A DNA stretch of 64,000 nt from Streptomyces sp. SAI-135 (GCF_029893805.1 NZ_JARXYP010000001.1:806001-870000), one strand, 5' to 3'. Shown: positions 53,260 to 62,076, numbered from the stretch's first letter. A program made the numbers and translations. The notes: a model not told the origin generated them from the letters alone.

Positions 53260-55584
53260 CTACGCCCAGCCCTTGTAGTGGTCGGCCGGCAGGGGGTGGT
53301 CGACGGGTACGACGCGGGAGTTGACCGCGGTCAGGCAACCGGGGCAGAACAGCTGGCGGAAGACGACCTCCGCGTCGACGTACTCCGACGGGTCGTGCCA
53401 GATGTGCGGGCCGGCTTCTGTCGGTGCCGAGTCGAGACGGGGCAGGGACGCGATGTACGCGCCCTCGGCCAGCGGGCCGATCTCGGTGGTGCAGTGGACG
53501 CACACCACCGTCCCGCCGTCGGACGAGTCCACGACGGCGAGGTTGTCGTCGAGCCGGCGTGCCTCGCTCAGGTCGTGGATGCCGATCGGCGCGAGCCGGG
53601 CATCGGACACTCCGACACCCGCGGCACGGCGGTGCCGCAGCTTCCGGCGGGTCTCGTCGGTCGCCGTCGTGTCCACTTCACCGTCCTCGCGCAGCACGAC
53701 GCCGTAAACGTCCCGCGCGGCGTCCGCAGACACCCGCACCTGGAGGACGTCCTCACGGACACTGTCGACCGGACGCAGCAGCGGGTCGCCGTATCCGCCT
53801 CCGGCCTGCCAGTGCAGATAGAGCGCGTCGCCGGCGCCGAGGGTGGACTCCCCTTCGCAGGGCAGCACCTCGATCTCCCCGCCGAGCTTGTCCAGGTCGG
53901 CGGGGATCACCGTCGCTCCGGCCAGCTGGGGTACGTCGATGCCCCGCACCACCAGGTCGAGCTGCGAGTTGCCCGGGTACCCGCCGGCCAGTCCGACGTT
54001 CTGGTTCGCGACCTTGCCGGTTCCCGAGACGACCAGCGACATCGATCCGGTCTGATCCGGGTGCTGCACGTAGCAGACCGAGCCGCTCATCCCGCCCCGC
54101 TGCCGGCCCGGGCCGCCCGAGTCGGTCTGCTCCCGCCGCCACAGGGCGACGAGAGGGTAGAGGTACTCGGTCATCTCCACGTCAGGTGCCCGAGCCGAGG
54201 GAATGATGAGCCGGCCGCCGGTGTCGACGCCGTCGTGGTGCACCTGGGCCCCGTAGCCGCCGGCCATCACGTCGAAGACGGGGGACACGAAGCCCTTGGT
54301 GCCACCGCCGCGGACGTCGACGCCCGAGACCACGCAGAGGTCGGTGGTGCCGTTGCAGATGGACTGCACGTCGCTGCGGTGGTCGGGTTCGGCGTCCAGC
54401 ATCTTGGCCAGCACCTCGGCGACGAGGTTGCCCGCCCCCCAGGCCGGTCCGAAGGGCCCCTTGCCCACGGCCGCCGGGAACGACGCGTTGGTGATGGTGT
54501 TCTCGTCGGTGATGATCTCGAAGCAGCGCATCAACCCGCCCGCTGCCCACGGGATGTCGCCCGCCAGGAGGGGCAGCATCGTGAAGACGATCCCGGCCCG
54601 CAGACCCGGATAAGGGCAGTTGATGATGCCGGTCTGTTCAGCTGTTCCGCGGAAGTCGAAGACGAGCCGGTCGGCTTCCTTGGTCATGGTGACCTTGATG
54701 GCGTGCATGCCCCGATCACCGGTCTGCGACTGCTCCTGGTAACCGACGGCGCTCCACGTCCCGTCGGGCAGATTGTCGAGCTTGGCACGCAGCCGGCGTT
54801 CGGCGTCGTCCATCATCCGGCGCATCACGGCCTTGACGGTGTCGGCACCGTACTTGGTGATGAGACGCAGGATCTGCTCGGCGGCGTTCTTGTTCGCCGC
54901 GATCTTGGCGCGCAGATCGAGACCCACCAGATGGGGAAGGCGTGACCTGCGCACCCATGCCTCGGCGACGTCGCGTTGCAGCACTCCGCCGCGCACGACC
55001 TTGATCGGCGGCGTGGGGACGGCTTCGCCGAACACGTCCTGGGCCGACGGGCTGAACGAACCCGGCCGCGGCCCGCCGAGGTCGACCTGGTGGGCGATGG
55101 CCGTCGTCCAGCCGAACAGCTTGCCGTCGTGGAAGATCGGCGCCAGGATCGCGGCGTCGTTCTGGTGCAGTCCACCGCCGATCCACGGGTCGTTGCAGAG
55201 GAACATGTCGCCCTCTTCGATGCCCGGGTTGTCGCTGCGGTTGCGCAGTGTCCAGACGATGGCCAGGTCCATGGACCCGATGAGACCTACGTTGTAGGCC
55301 CCGACCTGGACCTGCTCGCCGAGCTCGTCACAGATGGAGAAGTTGAAGTCGTTGGACTCGGTGACGACGTGTGAGCCCGACATACGGCGCAGGGTCTCGC
55401 CCATCTCCTGGGTGATGGCCCACAGCCGGTGCCGCACCACCTCGTAGGTCAGGGCGTCGACCTGCTCGGCCGTATCGGCGTCGATCTGATGCAGTGGCAG
55501 GGTGGGCGAGATCTGCCGGAGCAGTTCCTCGCGGGGCAGGGGGCGGCTGGTGAACTCGTCGGCCCCGGGGATCTTCGATGTCAT
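53260..55584 (-). CDS. Hydantoinase B/acetone carboxylase-type subunit fused to a zinc-ribbon gamma-like domain
   Basis: 774 residues from ATG 55584 (GAGGA eight bases upstream). Residues about 40-560 match the HyuB/acetone carboxylase fold: SGSHVVTESNDFNFSICDEL, FLCNDPWIGGGLHQNDA, GKGPFGPAWGAGN and GAGDALYLHWQAGGGYGDPL. HyuB proteins usually end there; this one has about 150 more residues with two CxxC pairs (VCVHC and FCPGC) and a PxEYVDAEVVFRQ region, resembling the small gamma subunit of acetone/acetophenone carboxylase. It would act with the ATPase-type subunit encoded just upstream in ATP-dependent carboxylation of a ketone or ring opening of an amide. The fusion call rests on motif reading only. 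Confidence 0.85.
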   Translation of the reverse strand: MTSKIPGADEFTSRPLPREELLRQISPTLPLHQIDADTAEQVDALTYEVVRHRLWAITQEMGETLRRMSGSHVVTESNDFNFSICDELGEQVQVGAYNVGLIGSMDLAIVWTLRNRSDNPGIEEGDMFLCNDPWIGGGLHQNDAAILAPIFHDGKLFGWTTAIAHQVDLGGPRPGSFSPSAQDVFGEAVPTPPIKVVRGGVLQRDVAEAWVRRSRLPHLVGLDLRAKIAANKNAAEQILRLITKYGADTVKAVMRRMMDDAERRLRAKLDNLPDGTWSAVGYQEQSQTGDRGMHAIKVTMTKEADRLVFDFRGTAEQTGIINCPYPGLRAGIVFTMLPLLAGDIPWAAGGLMRCFEIITDENTITNASFPAAVGKGPFGPAWGAGNLVAEVLAKMLDAEPDHRSDVQSICNGTTDLCVVSGVDVRGGGTKGFVSPVFDVMAGGYGAQVHHDGVDTGGRLIIPSARAPDVEMTEYLYPLVALWRREQTDSGGPGRQRGGMSGSVCYVQHPDQTGSMSLVVSGTGKVANQNVGLAGGYPGNSQLDLVVRGIDVPQLAGATVIPADLDKLGGEIEVLPCEGESTLGAGDALYLHWQAGGGYGDPLLRPVDSVREDVLQVRVSADAARDVYGVVLREDGEVDTTATDETRRKLRHRRAAGVGVSDARLAPIGIHDLSEARRLDDNLAVVDSSDGGTVVCVHCTTEIGPLAEGAYIASLPRLDSAPTEAGPHIWHDPSEYVDAEVVFRQLFCPGCLTAVNSRVVPVDHPLPADHYKGWA

Positions 55585-55595
55585 GGAAGCTGTCC

Positions 55596-57698
55596 TCACT
55601 GGTAACGCAGAACGAGGTTGCCGAGGTGGTCGACTCGGCCGGTGACCCCGGCGGGGACCACGACCACCGTGGTCGGGACGTCGACGATGGCCGGACCGAC
55701 AAGCTCGTGGCCTGCCCGCAGGCGGGCATAGTCGTAGACGGGGGTGGGTACGTAGCCGATCTGCGAGTCGAGGCAGACGTGGCGTTCCGCGATGAGGGCC
55801 TCGGCCGGGTCGGGGCTGTCGGCCTCGGACGCGGTCGGCAACGTAACGGGAAAGCCGAGACTGGCCTTGGCCCGCACGCGGTAGGTGATCGCCTGTACTC
55901 CGGCCTCGCGGTAGCCGGCGCCACTGCCGTTGATCCGCTCGTACTGCTCCTCGAAGCGCTCAAGGATCTCGGCACCGGTGTGCTCGGTGAACTCGGTGTC
56001 CGGTACGGCCGTGGACAGCTCGGTGACCTGCATCGAGTACCGCAGGTCGATCTCGCGCTGCAGCGTGACGTCCTGGAACTTGACCTTCTGCCGGTCGAGC
56101 GCGCGCTGCAGATCGGCTTCCAGGCGGGCGTAGTGGGATTCGAGCACCGTGTGGTCGACCGGGAAGGAGGACGGGTCGGACAGCTCGGCGCTCATGATGA
56201 TGTCCGAGGCCGCGAGTCCGTAGGCCGAGAAGGCGGAGGCGACGGGCCCGAGGGGCACGACGACCTCGCTGACACCCAGGTCCTGGCAGTAACCGGCACA
56301 GTGGGCGGGGCCGGCACCGCCGAAGGCGTAGGCGACGAAGTCGCGGGGGTCGTACCCGGCTTGGACGACGGCCCTGCGCAGAAGGTCGCCCGCCTGAGCG
56401 TTCTGCACCTCGTGAATGGCGATGGCGGCTTCTTCGACGGTGAGGCCGAGCGGCTCGGCCACGTGCTCGCGGATCGCTTCTCGCGCCAGGTCCATCCGCA
56501 GCGGCTTCCGGCCGCCGAGCAGGCCGTGCGGGCTGAGAATGCCGAGGACCAGGTTCGCGTCGGTGTTCGTGGGGCGGGTGCCGCCGTTGCCGTAGCAAGC
56601 GGGGCCGGGGACGGCCTCGGCGCTCTGCGGACCCAGGCGCAGGTTCCCGCCGGCGTCCACCGAGGCCAGTGCCCCGCCGCCCGAGCCGATGGTGTGCACG
56701 CGGATGGTCGCCGCGTTGATCGGGAACTGGTTCACGATGGAGCCCGGTGCCATGACCGGTTCTCCGTCGACGATGAGTCCGGCGAGGAAGGTGGTGCCGC
56801 CGACGTCGGTCGTGATGACGTTGCGGTGCCCCAGTTGTTCGGCCAGGCGCATGCCGCCGATGACGCCACCGGACAGCACGGAACCGATCGTGGTGATGGC
56901 GTGTTCTGGCGCGCGGTCGGCGGTGATGGTGCCGCCCTCGCTCTGCATGACCAGCAGGGGCCCCTTGAGACCGCCCTCCTCCAACTGCTTCTGCAGGGGG
57001 AGGAGATAGGTGCGCAGGCGCGGGCCGACCTGGGCATTCATGATCGTCGTGGAGGTCCTCGCGAATTCGCGGATGCGCGGGCTGACCTCGGACGAAAGAG
57101 TGACGTACATGTCCGGGGCGATCTCGTGGATCAGTTCGCGGACGCGTTGTTCATGCGCACCGTTCTTGAACGACCACAGCAGGCAGACCGCGATCGCCTC
57201 GACGCCCTGGTCCACGAGGGACCGCGCGACACCGCGCACCTCGTCCTCGTCGAGAGGGACCAGGACCTTGCCCGCATGGTCGATCCGCTCCGTGACTTCG
57301 AGCGCCCGGTACTTCGGGATCAGCGGCGTGGGCTTCCGCTGCCGGAGCGTGTCCTGGATCTCATGGGCCGACCGGCCGAGCGTGCGGCCTTCGGCGTTCA
57401 TGATGTAGATCGCGTCACGGTGCCCCTTCGTGGCGATGAGCCCCACATCGGCCACCTGACCCTGGACCAGGGCGTTGATCGAGGCGGTCGTGCCGTGGGC
57501 GATGTAGTCGGTCTGCGAGAGCAGTTCACCGACCCCGATGCCCAACTCGCCCGCGATGTCCTCGATCGCGCGCATGACACCGACCTCGCGGTGCGGCGGT
57601 GTCGTCGGCGTCTTGGCGGACACGATCCGGCCGGCACCGTCGGAGGCGACCGCGTCGGTGAACGTTCCGCCGACGTCGATGCCCAGTGCGTATGACAT
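55596..57698 (-). CDS. Hydantoinase A/acetone carboxylase-type ATP-dependent subunit
   Basis: 700 residues from ATG 57698 (AGGAG seven bases upstream). The N-terminal YALGIDVGGTFTDAV is the actin-like ATP-binding start of HyuA/oxoprolinase/acetone-carboxylase A subunits. ITTDVGGTTFLAGLI and VYAFGGAGPAHC-type motifs (VAYAFGGAGPAHCAGY) complete the phosphate sites. The family uses ATP to activate a substrate carbonyl or enol. It is 11 bp upstream of the B-type subunit. Creatinine/N-methylhydantoin hydrolysis and ketone carboxylation are both possible; the gamma-like tail on the B subunit and the aromatic genes around it favour carboxylation of a ketone. Confidence 0.9.
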   Translation of the reverse strand: MSYALGIDVGGTFTDAVASDGAGRIVSAKTPTTPPHREVGVMRAIEDIAGELGIGVGELLSQTDYIAHGTTASINALVQGQVADVGLIATKGHRDAIYIMNAEGRTLGRSAHEIQDTLRQRKPTPLIPKYRALEVTERIDHAGKVLVPLDEDEVRGVARSLVDQGVEAIAVCLLWSFKNGAHEQRVRELIHEIAPDMYVTLSSEVSPRIREFARTSTTIMNAQVGPRLRTYLLPLQKQLEEGGLKGPLLVMQSEGGTITADRAPEHAITTIGSVLSGGVIGGMRLAEQLGHRNVITTDVGGTTFLAGLIVDGEPVMAPGSIVNQFPINAATIRVHTIGSGGGALASVDAGGNLRLGPQSAEAVPGPACYGNGGTRPTNTDANLVLGILSPHGLLGGRKPLRMDLAREAIREHVAEPLGLTVEEAAIAIHEVQNAQAGDLLRRAVVQAGYDPRDFVAYAFGGAGPAHCAGYCQDLGVSEVVVPLGPVASAFSAYGLAASDIIMSAELSDPSSFPVDHTVLESHYARLEADLQRALDRQKVKFQDVTLQREIDLRYSMQVTELSTAVPDTEFTEHTGAEILERFEEQYERINGSGAGYREAGVQAITYRVRAKASLGFPVTLPTASEADSPDPAEALIAERHVCLDSQIGYVPTPVYDYARLRAGHELVGPAIVDVPTTVVVVPAGVTGRVDHLGNLVLRYQ

Positions 57699-57718
57699 GT
57701 ACTTTCTCCTGTTGATCT

Positions 57719-59350
57719 CTACCGCTGGTAGGCGGCGATCCGCCCGGTGACTGTCTGCAGGAACTCGTCGGGACGAGCGTCCGCCCCACCCATCCAGGCC
57801 ACGTGTTGGTCTGGGCGCACGAGCAACAGCTCGGTGGGATAGCGGTCAGGCCACCGTGCGGGCAGGTCGACGACGGCCAGGGGGATGCCGAGGTCGGCGG
57901 CCGCCGAGGTCCAGGACGTCACACTGACGCTGGGGTCTGTCCGTAGGAGGGTGAAGTCGGGGCCGAGCACGTCGAGCACGGATCGGCTGTCGTCGAGCCA
58001 GACGTGTGGCAGCCGGAATCCGGGCTGTGCTCGTTCCATGTAGCCGCCCATGGAGATCGCCTCCTGGTCCTGGCCGCCGATCACCAGCGGGGAGCCCGCG
58101 TAGTGGTAGCCGAAGCTGAAGCCGTCGGGCGAGTACCGATGAGGCTCCGAGACAGCGAGCCGGTCGGCGAACTCGGAACGAGCCTGCTCACCCTTGGGAC
58201 CGGACAGGTGGATGTCGGGCGAAAACTCCGCGAATGCCCGGTTCGCCGCCGACCCCACCGCGCCGGCGAACTGCTCACCGACCGGCTTGCGCTCCTGCTC
58301 ATAGGCGTCCAGCACCTCCGGTGAGGCCCACCCGTGCTGGACCGCCGCCAGCATCCAGCCCAATGTCGCCGCGTCCTGGATCCCAGCATTCATGCCGAAT
58401 CCCCCGACGGGGATCCAGATGTGGGCGGCATCCCCGGCCAGAAACACCCTGCCGGTCCGATACCGCTGGGCGACAAGTCGGCGCCCGGTCCAGCGGACCA
58501 CGCCCAGCACCTCGTGCTCGACCGGACCCCCCACCGCCTCTCGCAGAAGCTCTTGCGGGTCCTCGCTCTCGGTGTCGTGGTCCGGCGCGAAGGCGACGTG
58601 GTTGAGCCACAGCGCGTCACCGTCAATGGCGATCAGCGAAGCGATCTGACGCCCATAGGTCCAGTACGTCCACGCCCGGTCCTGTGCGGCCAGCCGCCCG
58701 AATTCGGGCGATCGGAAGAACGTCGACACAAACTTCTGGATCGCGTCGACACCCTCGTAGCGGATACCCAGCTGACGCCGCACGGTGCTGTGGGCACCGT
58801 CGCAACCGACCACGTACGCACAGCGCAGGCTGCGACGCTCCCCGGAGGTCTCCACCACCGCCTCGACGTGATCGTCGTACTGCTCGAACTCGACCAGGCG
58901 AGTGCCACGCTCAAGGGTGAGGCCGGGAAGCCGGCGCGCGTGCTCTTCCAGCATGGGCTCGAGGTAGAGCTGGGAGATCCGGTGCTGCGGCTCCGGCGTG
59001 GGCCAGTCCTCCTTGCCCACGCCGGCCAGTACGTCGCGGGACGAGGGCAGGTCGATGCGGAAGATTTCCTCACCGCTCACGGTCGTCCGGTAGTGAATCG
59101 AGGTGGGGTAGTCCTCGGGCAGCCCGGCCCGCCGGATGTCGTCGGCGAGCCCGAGCCGGCGGAAGATCTCCATCGACCGCGCGGACGTGGTATTGCATCG
59201 GGGATTGACGCCCCGTTCCTCGGTCGCCTCCACGACGTGACACCTCACGCCGCGACGGGCCAGGTCAATGGCGAGAGTCAGTCCGGCGGGGCCGGCGCCG
59301 ACGACCAGGACCTCAACTTGGTTCTTTTCGTTGCTGGTTGACTTCGTCAT
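57719..59350 (-). CDS. FAD-dependent aromatic hydroxylase (class A flavoprotein monooxygenase)
   Basis: 543 residues. LVVGAGPAGLTLAIDLARRG is the FAD dinucleotide motif, YVVGCDGAHSTVRRQLGI the DG motif shared by FAD and NADPH contacts, and RVFLAGDAAHIWIPVGGFGM the GD motif. The C-terminal thioredoxin-like domain after residue 430 is as in MhpA/PheA-type phenol and 3-hydroxyphenylpropanoate hydroxylases. It should add a hydroxyl ortho to a phenolic OH to form the catechol that the extradiol dioxygenase at 47544-48413 could open. ATG 59350 overlaps the upstream hydrolase stop as ATGA. Confidence 0.92.
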   Translation of the reverse strand: MTKSTSNEKNQVEVLVVGAGPAGLTLAIDLARRGVRCHVVEATEERGVNPRCNTTSARSMEIFRRLGLADDIRRAGLPEDYPTSIHYRTTVSGEEIFRIDLPSSRDVLAGVGKEDWPTPEPQHRISQLYLEPMLEEHARRLPGLTLERGTRLVEFEQYDDHVEAVVETSGERRSLRCAYVVGCDGAHSTVRRQLGIRYEGVDAIQKFVSTFFRSPEFGRLAAQDRAWTYWTYGRQIASLIAIDGDALWLNHVAFAPDHDTESEDPQELLREAVGGPVEHEVLGVVRWTGRRLVAQRYRTGRVFLAGDAAHIWIPVGGFGMNAGIQDAATLGWMLAAVQHGWASPEVLDAYEQERKPVGEQFAGAVGSAANRAFAEFSPDIHLSGPKGEQARSEFADRLAVSEPHRYSPDGFSFGYHYAGSPLVIGGQDQEAISMGGYMERAQPGFRLPHVWLDDSRSVLDVLGPDFTLLRTDPSVSVTSWTSAAADLGIPLAVVDLPARWPDRYPTELLLVRPDQHVAWMGGADARPDEFLQTVTGRIAAYQR

Positions 59351-60171
59351 GCGCTCAGAAACTCTCCTACCAGGCTGCAGAACTCATCCGGCCGGTCGAC
59401 GTGGATCCAGTGCCCTGCCCCCGCGACCACCTGCAGGCGGGCGTTGGGCAGGGCATCGACGAGGCGCTCGGAGACCTCGACCGGTGAGACCCGGTCGCGG
59501 GCCCCGTGCAGAGCAAGGACCGGACTGACGATCTTCGTAAGGTCGACGGGAGGAAGACCGTCCTCGACGTCGGCGAACATCGAGCGGAACGCCGACTCCG
59601 CCCCAGGGCGCAGAGCCTGCCGCAACCGGATGTCAGCGAGCTCGTCCAGGAGCTCGGCGTGCATGCTCTCGTCGGCGACCAGCCGAGCCAGGGTGGCTCG
59701 CATGGAACTCCTGGTCGGGTCTTCGTAGAAGGGAACGACCCGGGGCAGCGGTCCCGTTCCCGCTCCCCCCATGACGACCGCGCGGTCGACGCGGTCAGGC
59801 GCCATGGACAGCAGCGCCAGGGCCGCGGCTCCGCCTGCGGCCGAGTTGCCCAGGAGATGCACACGTTCCAGGCCAAGGCGATCAAGGATGTCCAAGATCC
59901 GCTGCGCTCGGGCCCGCGCCCAGGCGCGCGGTCCCTCGATCCCGGCGGAGCCGGCGATCTGCGTGCCGAATCCCAGGAGATCCGGGGCCAGGCAGAAGAA
60001 CTCACCCGAGAGCCGGGATCGCACACCGGCCCAGTTGCTCTCGGCGTCGACGCCCGGCCCTCCTCCGTGGAGCAGAACCAGAACAGGACTGTCGCCTGTA
60101 CGGGTGGCGTCCTCTGATGTGGCCGACACGTGCAGCCTCCTCACTGGATCGTACGTCGGGTCTTTTGTCAC
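59347..60171 (-). CDS. Alpha/beta hydrolase, C-C hydrolase-like
   Basis: 274 residues. LVLLHGGGPGVDAESNWAGV is the oxyanion loop of meta-cleavage hydrolases. The likely nucleophile is S110 in LGNSAAGG, Asp in HGARDRVSP and His in GAGHWIHVDRP. The elbow reads GNSAAG rather than GxSxG (Ala for the fifth-position Gly), which is unusual but tolerated in some members. It is the second C-C-hydrolase-type protein of the system. ATG 60171 overlaps the isochorismatase stop (ATGA), so translation is coupled. Confidence 0.88.
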   Translation of the reverse strand: MTKDPTYDPVRRLHVSATSEDATRTGDSPVLVLLHGGGPGVDAESNWAGVRSRLSGEFFCLAPDLLGFGTQIAGSAGIEGPRAWARARAQRILDILDRLGLERVHLLGNSAAGGAAALALLSMAPDRVDRAVVMGGAGTGPLPRVVPFYEDPTRSSMRATLARLVADESMHAELLDELADIRLRQALRPGAESAFRSMFADVEDGLPPVDLTKIVSPVLALHGARDRVSPVEVSERLVDALPNARLQVVAGAGHWIHVDRPDEFCSLVGEFLSA

Positions 60172-60677
60172 GGCAGTCGAGCAAGGGACTCGTGCGTATC
60201 GGCTAACTGCGACGAGGTCAGGGACATCACCCGCAATGCGGGCATGTGCATCTTCTCGGCAGACCTGGGGCCTGTTCCGAGGTCTGGACAGTCACAGGAC
60301 GCGCAGCCGTCCGAGATCACCACGGAGCGGAATCCGCGTTCCAGGGCGCCGCGAGCGGCTCCGAGTACGCAGCACTCGGTCGTCATGCCGGTGAGGAACC
60401 CGGTTTCGACGCCGAGGCCCCGCAGGATGATCTCCAGGTCGTGGAGGGAGTTGAAGCGACGCTTCTTGATGACGGGCTCACCCGGACGCGGCGCGAGACT
60501 GGGATGGATCTCCACCTCGCGCTCACCGTCGACGCGGGCTGCCTCCGGCACCTTCTGGACGGCGGGGATCAAGCGCCGTCCCTCCGGAGACTCCAGCGGC
60601 GCACCCTCCACGAAATCGTTCCGCATGTCGATGTCGAGCAGCCCGGTACGGCCCACATCGAAGGGCGAAATGCTCAT
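60168..60677 (-). CDS. Isochorismatase-like cysteine hydrolase, shortened
   Basis: 169 residues from ATG 60677 (GGAGG five bases upstream). An alternative ATG at 60728 overlaps the transporter stop as ATGA and would add 17 residues. The triad is intact: D17 (LLDIDMRNDF), K72 (VIKKRRF), C103 (GMTTECCV). The loop that usually joins the first helix to EIHP (about 40 residues, including the strand 2 region) is missing: PEAAR runs directly into VDGEREVEIHPSL. This is an in-frame deletion or an unusually small member. The family hydrolyses amides, N-carbamoyl groups or isochorismate. Activity is doubtful with this deletion. Confidence 0.75.
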   Translation of the reverse strand: MSISPFDVGRTGLLDIDMRNDFVEGAPLESPEGRRLIPAVQKVPEAARVDGEREVEIHPSLAPRPGEPVIKKRRFNSLHDLEIILRGLGVETGFLTGMTTECCVLGAARGALERGFRSVVISDGCASCDCPDLGTGPRSAEKMHMPALRVMSLTSSQLADTHESLARLP

Positions 60678-60724
60678 GTGGACCTCCTGGGGCTCGAACG
60701 GCTGGGGATTGTGGAAGGGCAACG

Positions 60725-61074
60725 TCATGCTTCGGCCGCTACGCCGTCGAGAGTGTTGAGGTCAGTCGCGGAGCCCCGCGGGGACGCGCGGACTCGCAGG
60801 TCAGGACCGGCAGGCTTGCGGCCATCGCTCCCACGGCCGCACCAGTGATCAGTCGGCTGGCGAGGAGCTGACCGAACTTCTGAGAGATGGACGCGGCGAG
60901 CATGCCCAGCGACGCCAGGGCCGGACAGCGAAGGCTGAGCCGACGGCGCCCGATGCGATCGGCGAAGGGGGCCAGGAAAAGCCCGCCTATGGCCATGATC
61001 ACGAGACACAACGCGACCGCCCTGACCTGGGCGCGGCTCATCGGCGCGTCTTTGACCTGCTTCAGGACGTTCAA
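60725..61074 (-). pseudogene. Remnant of an aromatic-acid:H+ symporter (AAHS MFS)
   Basis: From TTG 61074 the frame reads APMSRAQVRAVALCLVIMAI, the usual AAHS start, then jumps straight to GGLFLAPFADRIGRRR (motif A, loop 2-3): TM1-TM2 are deleted. It continues through ISQKFGQLLASRLITG and AASLPVL (TM4) and stops at 60739. A second frame ends LDGVAAEA at 60725, overlapping the ATG of the next gene, and is probably the original C-terminus. About three quarters of the protein is lost. It is the first gene of the catabolic operon, so substrate uptake must rely on another transporter. Confidence 0.75.
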
Positions 61075-61165
61075 GGGAAACCTCGCTTCTTTGCGACGTT
61101 CGATTGGCCCTCGTGAGAGCTGAACCAGCGCTGGGCGCGCGCAGGACGCGAGACGCTCCGTGGTC

Positions 61166-61185
61166 TGTATGTAGCGTTCACTCTA
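61166..61185 (-). promoter_or_regulatory. Motif-B site at the head of the catabolic operon
   Basis: Minus strand TAGAGTGAACGCTACATACA, with TAGAGT (61185-61180) in the -10 position, about 92 bp before the transporter remnant. It differs from the 49248-49267 copy at only two positions. No good -35 is visible. Confidence 0.6.
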
Positions 61186-61269
61186 CGGCGTCGGATACGC
61201 CTTGGCTACATGCGCGACACGATTGTGGGTGCGCTTGTCCGTTTACCAGGGGAATTCGCTGCTGATGGA

Positions 61270-61711
61270 CCCATAGTCACCGGTGCGGCGCATGCGATCA
61301 CCGAAGGCTGGTCTACGGAAACGGCACCGCCGCTGGTCGGCGGACGGCACGTGGGACCGGATCCGGCGTGCCGGCCGGGGCGACGCCGACTGGCCGGCCG
61401 TCGCCTGGGGCGTGGCCACCATGTCGGTGGCGACAAGGAGTACAGCTCGCGGCGAAACCGCCTCTCACTGCGAAAACGTCAGATCAGGTACACCGTTCCC
61501 CCAGCCGAAGGACCAACGGGCCAACCGCAATCGCAAGGCACCGACGGCGGCCGAGCCACCGGCCTCGACCCAGAGATTGCAAGCACCGCAACGACACCGA
61601 ACGGACGATCAACCGACTCGAGAATCACGGGGCAGCGCCACTCGCTACGACAAACGCGCCTACGTCTTCCACGGCACCACCGCCGCGATCCGGCTCTGGC
61701 TCCGGGCCTGA
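61270..61711 (+). pseudogene. IS5-family transposase remnant
   Basis: Pieces in order: RKRHRRWSADGTWDRI (about 61320-61370, N-terminal DDE region), KHRNDTERTINRLENHGA in a second frame (about 61580-61640), then ATRYDKRAYVFHGTTAAIRL-WLRA ending at 61711. These are the signature ends of an IS5-type transposase with its central catalytic part deleted and frames shifted. It separates the catabolic operon from the TetR region. Confidence 0.75.
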
Positions 61712-61863
61712 ACGGCTGCCATTGGTCACGCTTCGGTCCCAAGTCCGCGACCGGCGTGCCGTCGCTGACTTGGGACCGGCATGCTGTCCACGATTCACAA
61801 TTGATCAGCCGCATGGGCCATTACAGGAGACGGGCTCCAGCGCCGGCGGCGGATCGTGCGCGG

Positions 61864-62076
61864 TCACATCCCCCATCGGGGCGTTATCTCGGCAACAGTC
61901 AGGGACGCGGGATGCAAGGCCGCGTTGCGGCGATGTCGCTTGGATGTGGGCATGTCCGCCTTGGCCAGCGCGCGACCGCGGGCCACGTCGGGGCGGTCGG
62001 CGGTGACGATGAAGACATGAACGCCGGAAGTTCCTTCAGCAGTGAGCGTCGGAATGGTGACAGCCCAATAAGTCAT
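61864..62076 (-). CDS. Small conserved-looking protein, function unknown
   Basis: 70 residues from ATG 62076 with AGGAG seven bases upstream. The sequence MTYWAVTIPTLTAEGTSGVH, FIVTADRPDVARGRALAKAD and a C-terminal VAEITPRWGM looks like a compact alpha/beta protein rather than a shadow frame. I do not know a name for it. Motif-B-like and motif-A sites lie 260-320 bp upstream and may or may not concern it. Confidence 0.5.
   Translation of the reverse strand: MTYWAVTIPTLTAEGTSGVHVFIVTADRPDVARGRALAKADMPTSKRHRRNAALHPASLTVAEITPRWGM

Noticed and set aside
53104..57695. Two long plus-strand frames over the hydantoinase-type genes
   Set aside because: Shadows of coupled minus-strand genes with clear ATPase and HyuB motifs.
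53260..60677. A creatinine/N-methylhydantoin pathway (hydantoinase plus N-carbamoylsarcosine amidase)
   Set aside because: The hydantoinase and isochorismatase families would fit, but the hydroxylase, C-C hydrolases, extradiol dioxygenase and gamma-like tail do not; the hydrolase is also shortened. Kept only as an alternative.
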